Below are positions 12,421 to 16,830 of a stretch of DNA of 16,830 bases, one piece after another. The notes under the pieces were generated by a model. That model was not told the origin of the DNA. It made no database searches and saw nothing but the letters and a program-made list of their open reading frames with translations. Position 1 is the first letter of the stretch, and each line of letters begins with the position of its first letter. The translations under genes and the position numbers were made by a program. The stretch is taken from contig CAZMHJ010000020.1 in NCBI GenBank assembly GCA_964566075.1, forward strand, positions 1 through 16,830. Direction: 5' to 3'. This DNA comes from CAZMHJ01 sp964566075 (GTDB taxonomy: Bacteria; Patescibacteriota; Saccharimonadia; Saccharimonadales; CAIOMD01).

Positions 12421-12990
12421 TTAAAAGTCGATGCCGTTATTGGCTAAGAACTTTTCGTCAAAGTGATGCTTTATTTTGGTCATATTTGTGGCGATATCAA
12501 CCATAGGCAAAAGCTCTTTTGGAAAATTGCGGCCGGTAAGACCAAGACTAGTTTTAGGGTTTCGGTCTTCAATAAGCTCTGCTAGCTGTTTTTCAGTTAA
12601 AAGGCCGTCATGGACAGCGTTGTTGATTTCGTCACAAATGACAATATCATACTTACCACTAGTGGCCGCTTCTAGCGCGGTTTCGTACGTTTTAAGTGCC
12701 ATTTCGTGGTGTTGTTTATCACTTACGCCTTTAGCACTTAAATCACCTGCGTTATAAAAACCTGCCCCACCCTTATAAAAGAATAGGTTATCACCAAAAA
12801 CAGGCTGTACTTGCTCGATAAAGCGGTGCTCGTTGACTTTCCAATGCTTTATAAATTGAATATAGGCAACTCGCCAACCTGCGCCCAAAGCACGAATCAT
12901 AAGGCCAAGGCTGGCACTGGTTTTACCCTTACCTTCGCCGGTATACACCACTACAACGCTGTCTTTTGTTTTGAAATCTTCGAATGACAT
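12421..12990 (-). CDS. Corrinoid adenosyltransferase-like P-loop protein (CobA/CobO/BtuR family)
   Basis: A 189-residue cytosolic P-loop enzyme. VYTGEGKGKTSAS (Walker A Gly18-Ser25) with the family's GEGKGKT form, then GLMIRALGAGWRVAYIQFIK and DIVICDEINNAVHDGLL (Walker B with the DE pair) and LTGRN, all typical of ATP:cob(I)alamin adenosyltransferases. The family transfers the adenosyl group of ATP to a corrinoid. No other cobalamin gene lies nearby, so a salvage role or a different substrate is possible. ATG 12990 (MSFEDF) is preferred over an upstream in-frame ATG at 13002, which falls in the predicted -10. The mRNA would have a leader of about five bases. Confidence 0.88.
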   Translation of the reverse strand: MSFEDFKTKDSVVVVYTGEGKGKTSASLGLMIRALGAGWRVAYIQFIKHWKVNEHRFIEQVQPVFGDNLFFYKGGAGFYNAGDLSAKGVSDKQHHEMALKTYETALEAATSGKYDIVICDEINNAVHDGLLTEKQLAELIEDRNPKTSLGLTGRNFPKELLPMVDIATNMTKIKHHFDEKFLANNGIDF

Positions 12991-13001
12991 AATACTTAAC
13001 A

Positions 13002-13030
13002 ATAATAAGTAATTTATTGTGCCCTGTCTA
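13002..13030 (-). promoter_or_regulatory. Promoter of the adenosyltransferase gene
   Basis: On the minus strand, TAGACA (13025-13030), a 17-bp spacer and TATTAT (13002-13007). It lies over the 3' end of the preceding gene. The expected +1 near 12995 leaves about five bases before ATG 12990. Confidence 0.5.
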
Positions 13031-13577
13031 CCGCTTGTTCGTCGTTATCTTGCATAAAACTTGGTGTTACGTGGTTATAGTCCAGCAGCATAATACTGGC
13101 AATTGCAAAGGCTTCAACTGCTGCGAGTTTTACTCTTTGGTTATCTTGTACCCATCTATCTTTTAACAGCTGGTTTAACGCTACCATAAATGGTGTTGTC
13201 TGCTCATAAGGCTCGATTAAGTCTAATATTTCGCTGTAATGCACCGTGTTTTTGCCCGTTGAGCTATTTTGATCGACAAGTTCGTCTTGATAGACCCTTT
13301 GGGTAAGCAAAGCACGGTTGGTAAAAACCTCGAATTGTTCTGGATTGTCGCTTATTTTGGTAAGCTGCGAAAAAATGCTCCGCAGTATTCTGATTGGTCT
13401 AGATTCTGTAGAAAGCTCATCATTATAAGTATCTCGGATTGCATCTACGTTTAATTTTGGCACCGGTGTTTGCTCGGTGTCGATGGTAAATAGTTGCTCT
13501 ACCGCAGAATTTTGCCCCATAACTTCGCGTTGTTTTGGAAACATATCTTGCGTTAGCTTTCGGTCTTCAACTGACAC
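13014..13577 (-). CDS. Hypothetical 187-residue protein heading the adenosyltransferase operon
   Basis: Unrecognised, mostly helical and acidic soluble protein without signal peptide or membrane segment. The first 60 residues look disordered (many Thr, Gln, Asp); the rest is helical with a hydrophobic end (AAVEAFAIASIMLL). The start is GTG 13577 with AAAGGAG five bases upstream. An ATG that overlaps the GTG is out of frame. It ends 23 bases before the adenosyltransferase start. A possible extended -10 (TGTGATAAT on the minus strand) lies near 13600. Confidence 0.65.
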   Translation of the reverse strand: MSVEDRKLTQDMFPKQREVMGQNSAVEQLFTIDTEQTPVPKLNVDAIRDTYNDELSTESRPIRILRSIFSQLTKISDNPEQFEVFTNRALLTQRVYQDELVDQNSSTGKNTVHYSEILDLIEPYEQTTPFMVALNQLLKDRWVQDNQRVKLAAVEAFAIASIMLLDYNHVTPSFMQDNDEQAVDRAQ

Positions 13578-13604
13578 ATGGGCTCCTTTGTTGTTCTGCT
13601 TTCA

Positions 13605-13770
13605 TTATCACATATATAGTGCTGCATTAACAATATGTAACGCTATATGTGGATTAACGTTACTACTTAGTCTTAACCATAACAGATAACGCTTATGCTA
13701 AATGTAAAAAATATTACCCCTGTTATAACAGATTACCCCTTGATTTTTTATCTGATAACTCTTATCGTTA
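13605..13770. promoter_or_regulatory. Repeat-rich control region between divergent genes
   Basis: This AT-rich spacer has direct repeats ATAACAGATAAC (13679-13690) and ATAACAGATTAC (13725-13736), a 9-base repeat ATTACCCCT (13713-13721 and 13732-13740), and an inverted pair GTAACG/CGTTAC (13637-13642 and 13658-13663). A possible plus promoter for the aquaporin is TTGATT (13740-13745), 17 bp, TATCGT (13763-13768). The repeats suggest regulator binding sites. Confidence 0.4.
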
Positions 13771-13786
13771 AGCCATAAGATTAAAT

Positions 13787-13794
13787 AAGGAGGG
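13787..13794 (+). promoter_or_regulatory. Strong Shine-Dalgarno of the aquaporin gene
   Basis: AAGGAGGG lies eight bases before ATG 13803. It is the strongest SD among the backbone genes and fixes the start. It is also an obvious target for an RNA with an ACCUCCUUU loop. Confidence 0.8.
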
Positions 13795-13802
13795 TTCCTA
13801 AC

Positions 13803-14561
13803 ATGAAACAGCGACACGTTGCTGCGCTGCTGGCTGAGGCTCTAGGTACATTCGTGCTTGTCTTGGTTGTTCTTAACGTAAGCCGTTATGGCTTGCCGTT
13901 CTTTACTGCGATTGCTGCAGGTTTATCTGTAGCTGCATTTACGAGTGCATTTGCACATCTTTCAGGTGCAAATTTCAACCCAGCATTTACGCTTGGTTTG
14001 TTTAGCATTCGCCGCTTGTCATTTGTACGCACCGTTGCGTATTTGGTTGCACAAGCTGTAGCTGCACTTGGTGCATGGAAGTTATACGAATACTTCACTG
14101 AGCGCACCCTCAAAAACGCGACCACTCCATTTGACTGGCGCATCTTTACTGCAGAAGCAGTTGGTGCATTAGTATTTGCACTTGGTGCAACGGTTGCAGT
14201 TGTCCACGAAAAGCTCGAAGGCTGGCAAGCTGCTGCTACCGTAGGTGTTTCACTATTCTTAGGTATCACCGTTGCTGGTTTGGCATCTAATGGAATTGTT
14301 AACCCTGCTGTTGCACTTGGTGTTCGCAGCTTTGATCTTAACTACTTCTTGGGCCCAGTTGTTGGCTTTATCGTAGGCGCTCTACTTGTTGCTTACGTAC
14401 TGTACCCAGTATTTGGTAAGAAAGAAAAAGTAGCAGCTGCAGCTAAGGTTGTAGAAGCTCCAAAAGCAAGTGTTGCTACAAAAAGCGCACCAGCTAAAAA
14501 ACCTGTTGCTAAAAAGGCTCCTGCAAAAAAGAAGCCAGTAGCAAAAAAAGCTAAGAAATAA
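13803..14561 (+). CDS. Aquaporin/MIP-family channel with a histone-like basic tail
   Basis: A 252-residue protein with six membrane helices and two half-helix loops: SGANFNPAFTLG (NPA 59-61) and SNGIVNPAVALG (NPA 167-169). It should pass water or small uncharged solutes such as glycerol. The residue after the second NPA is Val170 rather than the usual selectivity-filter Arg, and the nearest Arg is five residues on (Arg175). After helix 6 (about residue 203) comes a 48-residue tail made of Lys, Ala, Pro and Val with PAKK/VAKK repeats, like bacterial histone H1-like tails; it would be cytosolic and could bind nucleic acid or anionic lipid. The start is set by AAGGAGGG. It shares a bidirectional terminator with the convergent helicase gene. 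Confidence 0.88.
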   Translation: MKQRHVAALLAEALGTFVLVLVVLNVSRYGLPFFTAIAAGLSVAAFTSAFAHLSGANFNPAFTLGLFSIRRLSFVRTVAYLVAQAVAALGAWKLYEYFTERTLKNATTPFDWRIFTAEAVGALVFALGATVAVVHEKLEGWQAAATVGVSLFLGITVAGLASNGIVNPAVALGVRSFDLNYFLGPVVGFIVGALLVAYVLYPVFGKKEKVAAAAKVVEAPKASVATKSAPAKKPVAKKAPAKKKPVAKKAKK

Positions 14562-14579
14562 ATCAATCTGATTTATAAG

Positions 14580-14608
14580 AAAAATCCGCCCATAACGGGC
14601 GGATTTTT
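14580..14608. terminator. Bidirectional Rho-independent terminator
   Basis: AAAAATCCGCCC (14580-14591) and GGGCGGATTTTT (14597-14608) form a perfect 12-bp stem with a 5-nt loop. T-tracts follow on both strands, so it ends both the aquaporin and the helicase transcripts. Confidence 0.9.
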
Positions 14609-14610
14609 AG

Positions 14611-16830
14611 TTATGCATTTTCTATGAGCCAATCCTCGAAGGCGATGATACCTTTTAGGTCGGCGCTGAATTGGCTGGTATCTGGTAAATCGAGCGTAAT
14701 GATTCGTTGCCAAATGGCGTCAATAAGTTGCTTAGTGCGTTCTATATCTTCTGTCTTATATATAATTGCCAGGTCATTGATTTTGTCGTTATCATCGGGC
14801 TCTACAAAGGTTAGCTGAGCTTCGCTAACGGTATAGCCTTTAAAGCTATGGCTGTTTTCTACCAGTAGTTTATAAAACAGTAACTGCTGCTTATATTTGT
14901 GCATTTTAACGTCATTGGTCCAGCGGGCGTGGCTTTTACCCGTTTTAAAATCGACAATTCGGATATCTTTACTCTTGGCATCGATGAGCAATTGGTCTAA
15001 TTTACCACTCAAGTGGGCTTTGCCAACAAAGCTGCCTTCGTGCTTAAAGTCGTATTCGCTTTGCGCCTCGGGGATAAAATTATGCCACCACTGTGGTAAA
15101 AAGACTGCCAGGGCTTGCTCACCCCGCACTTTTTGGCGATTGAAGTCGTTATCGCTTAATCGCTTTGCTTTTAGTTTTTCTACAAAAATAGCTGTTGCTT
15201 GGTCTATATCGGGTAACTCACCTTCTTTTCGTAAATGGTACTGCATGGCCTCAAGTGTCTCGTGTATGGCGTTACCATATTGGCCATCGGCGGTTGGTGC
15301 TTTTGGAAACCTGAGGACCGTGTTAATAAAGAAAGCGTCTGGGCCACCATACACTAAGTCGGTGAATGTATTTAGATGGGTCGCACTTAACTGGAACATC
15401 TCTAGCCGTGGCAACACAAGGTCACGCAAGCTCGTTTGGTGTGCCCCTTCGGCATGGCGTGTGGTCCAAAAATGTTCTAACGCTTCTATAGCCGGTGCGT
15501 CAGAATCACTTAATACAACCGTTTGATGTTTGTTTGGTAGCACACGCACTACCCCGTCTGATTCGTTTAAAAATTCGAGTGGCTCGGTTGTTTTACCGGC
15601 GTAATTTTGATCATATCCTGTTAAGTACAAAGTATGCTTTGCCCGCGTCATAGCTACGTAAAATAATCGCTTTTTTTCGTCTTTACTACTGCCGGCTCTG
15701 CGGATGATTTGCAAGTTTGGCGGTAAACTAATAGTGCTCGATTTATCACGGGCTTTCATACCCCATGCATCGTCTTGGGTAGCTAGTACAAACACTGCAT
15801 CGAACTCAAGACCTTTAGCGCCATAGGCGGTCATTAATTGTACGGCGTGGCTACTTGAATGATAAGGGCTGGTGTTTAATAGCTTTTCGCCTGCGTTGCG
15901 GTAATCTGCTACAAAGTCGAGCAAATCTTGCAACCCAAGCGGGCGGTTTTCACTGCGTCGGTATTCGCGCAAATGTTGCCGTAACACCGTTAAATTGCTC
16001 AGCACCGCGGTAAAATCATCTGGTGCATCAGTACGTACTTTTTGGCCAAAATAATACTCGTAATATGGTGAGGTATAGGTGTCCAAACCAGGTTCGTTTA
16101 GCTCAATTGCCTGAATACCAACGATATAGTCGAGCATCGTTTCTAATGTTTCGGTAGTGGCAATTTGCGATAAACGTGTAAAGAACAGCGCAATCGGTGT
16201 GAACAAATCTTGCTGCATCATTAAGGCTTGCCAATGGGTTTCACCTTCTTTACTATAGTAGTTTTCGGTTGACTGCCAGCTTAATTGCCAAATAGCACTG
16301 GTCGGTAATTGCCAAAAATCGGCGCTCAGTACACTTGGCCAAATACTGTCTGCGAGTGATTGGTTACTGTCTGCTAGTGCTAATATGAGCTGCGCCATCG
16401 TCAGTAACTCGGCAACATGGTAATCATCGAGCACATTTTCGCGCTTGTCGTAGCGCACCGCAATTTGCTTAGCTTGCAAGTAAGGTACCAGCGGCTCTAA
16501 GTATTTATGACGTGGTGCAAGTACCGCGATTTCTTCGGGTGCGGTACCTTTTTTTATGAGTGTATCAATCTCGCTGGAAACCCAGTCATACTGCGCAATA
16601 TCACTTTTAAGCTGCGTACGAATAATACGGGCGTCTTTAATATTTGGGTTCTTCGCAAGTAACTGCTCTTTATTGCCACCAAGTACATCGCCAAGGCGTT
16701 CTTCTATTTGGCTGGCAATGGCGTGCGCTGACTCTAGAATATCTGTGTGCGAACGATAATTTTCGGTTAGTGTAATCACCTGCACATCTTTGTACATATG
16801 GGTAAAGCGCACCATATTGGTGAGTTCGGC
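14611..16830 (-). CDS. UvrD/AddA-type helicase with C-terminal RecB-like nuclease (partial)
   Basis: The last 740 codons of a superfamily 1 DNA helicase; the N-terminus with Walker A and B lies beyond the right edge. Visible helicase motifs are LTENYRSH (motif IV region), TAYGAKGLEFDAVFV (motif V) and RLFYVAMTRAKHTLYL (motif VI). The C-terminal 250 residues are a PD-(D/E)XK nuclease: GNAIHETLEAM, a GKLDQLLID segment and IVDFKTGK, as in RecB/AddB-type exonucleases. The combination suggests end-processing in recombination repair (AddAB-like). There is no Cys cluster, so no Fe-S nuclease of the AddB type. It ends at TAA 14611 and is terminated by the shared hairpin at 14580-14608. Confidence 0.88.
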   Translation of the reverse strand, partial: AELTNMVRFTHMYKDVQVITLTENYRSHTDILESAHAIASQIEERLGDVLGGNKEQLLAKNPNIKDARIIRTQLKSDIAQYDWVSSEIDTLIKKGTAPEEIAVLAPRHKYLEPLVPYLQAKQIAVRYDKRENVLDDYHVAELLTMAQLILALADSNQSLADSIWPSVLSADFWQLPTSAIWQLSWQSTENYYSKEGETHWQALMMQQDLFTPIALFFTRLSQIATTETLETMLDYIVGIQAIELNEPGLDTYTSPYYEYYFGQKVRTDAPDDFTAVLSNLTVLRQHLREYRRSENRPLGLQDLLDFVADYRNAGEKLLNTSPYHSSSHAVQLMTAYGAKGLEFDAVFVLATQDDAWGMKARDKSSTISLPPNLQIIRRAGSSKDEKKRLFYVAMTRAKHTLYLTGYDQNYAGKTTEPLEFLNESDGVVRVLPNKHQTVVLSDSDAPAIEALEHFWTTRHAEGAHQTSLRDLVLPRLEMFQLSATHLNTFTDLVYGGPDAFFINTVLRFPKAPTADGQYGNAIHETLEAMQYHLRKEGELPDIDQATAIFVEKLKAKRLSDNDFNRQKVRGEQALAVFLPQWWHNFIPEAQSEYDFKHEGSFVGKAHLSGKLDQLLIDAKSKDIRIVDFKTGKSHARWTNDVKMHKYKQQLLFYKLLVENSHSFKGYTVSEAQLTFVEPDDNDKINDLAIIYKTEDIERTKQLIDAIWQRIITLDLPDTSQFSADLKGIIAFEDWLIENA

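Noticed and set aside
14897..15526. 209-codon plus-strand frame opposite the helicase
   Set aside because: Antisense shadow of the clear helicase-nuclease coding region; no start signals.

Overview
The window looks like part of a reduced genome from a Patescibacteria/CPR-type bacterium, most likely Candidatus Saccharibacteria (TM7). This is an inference from gene style, not from a marker search. The supporting signs are a moderate-GC backbone with standard stop codons, tightly packed and partly overlapping genes, many first genes without a Shine-Dalgarno (SD) sequence, and a mix of smpB, rsmG, a lipid-linked PAP2/kinase/flippase fusion, a family 2 glycosyltransferase, an anchored nuclease and several unrecognised small proteins. 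No rRNA, tRNA, IS element or CRISPR array was seen.

Positions 1 to about 3070 form an accessory island that differs from the rest. Short genes that are visibly GC-rich sit in very AT-rich spacers. Most have a strong SD, and gene ends carry long, near-perfect GC-rich hairpins. The contents are a two-gene unit (small membrane protein plus an SPFH/prohibitin-like lipoprotein), a gene-free stretch of about 600 bases with a perfect-consensus promoter, two small Cys/His-rich proteins, and a 110-residue protein of unknown function. The island abuts smpB. Between them lies a 40-codon reading frame whose C-terminus is a diverged copy of the SmpB C-terminal tail, including 14 identical bases.

Positions 3246 to 10635 are a chromosomal block: smpB (minus), an alpha/beta hydrolase (plus), a membrane-anchored GH-A-type glycosidase (minus), a family 2 glycosyltransferase (plus), an anchored thermonuclease (minus), then rsmG and a 790-residue PAP2-kinase-flippase fusion (plus, one operon). 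Several of these suggest envelope glycan or lipid work.

Positions 10636 to 11002 contain no protein gene but hold a perfect CIRCE operator (HrcA site). It overlaps a minus-strand promoter that would make a roughly 226-nt structured RNA ending in a large hairpin and seven T. The apical loop of that hairpin reads ACCUCCUUU, the same as the anti-SD tail of 16S rRNA. This is the most interesting candidate here: a heat-shock-controlled RNA that could mask SD sequences, in a genome where several mRNAs look leaderless.

Positions 11003 to 16830 hold a CDF-type metal transporter lacking the usual cytosolic domain (plus), a four-gene minus-strand operon around a CobA/CobO-like corrinoid adenosyltransferase, an aquaporin-like channel with a histone-H1-like Lys/Ala/Pro tail (plus), a shared bidirectional terminator, and the C-terminal 740 codons of a UvrD/AddA-type helicase-nuclease (minus) that runs off the right edge.
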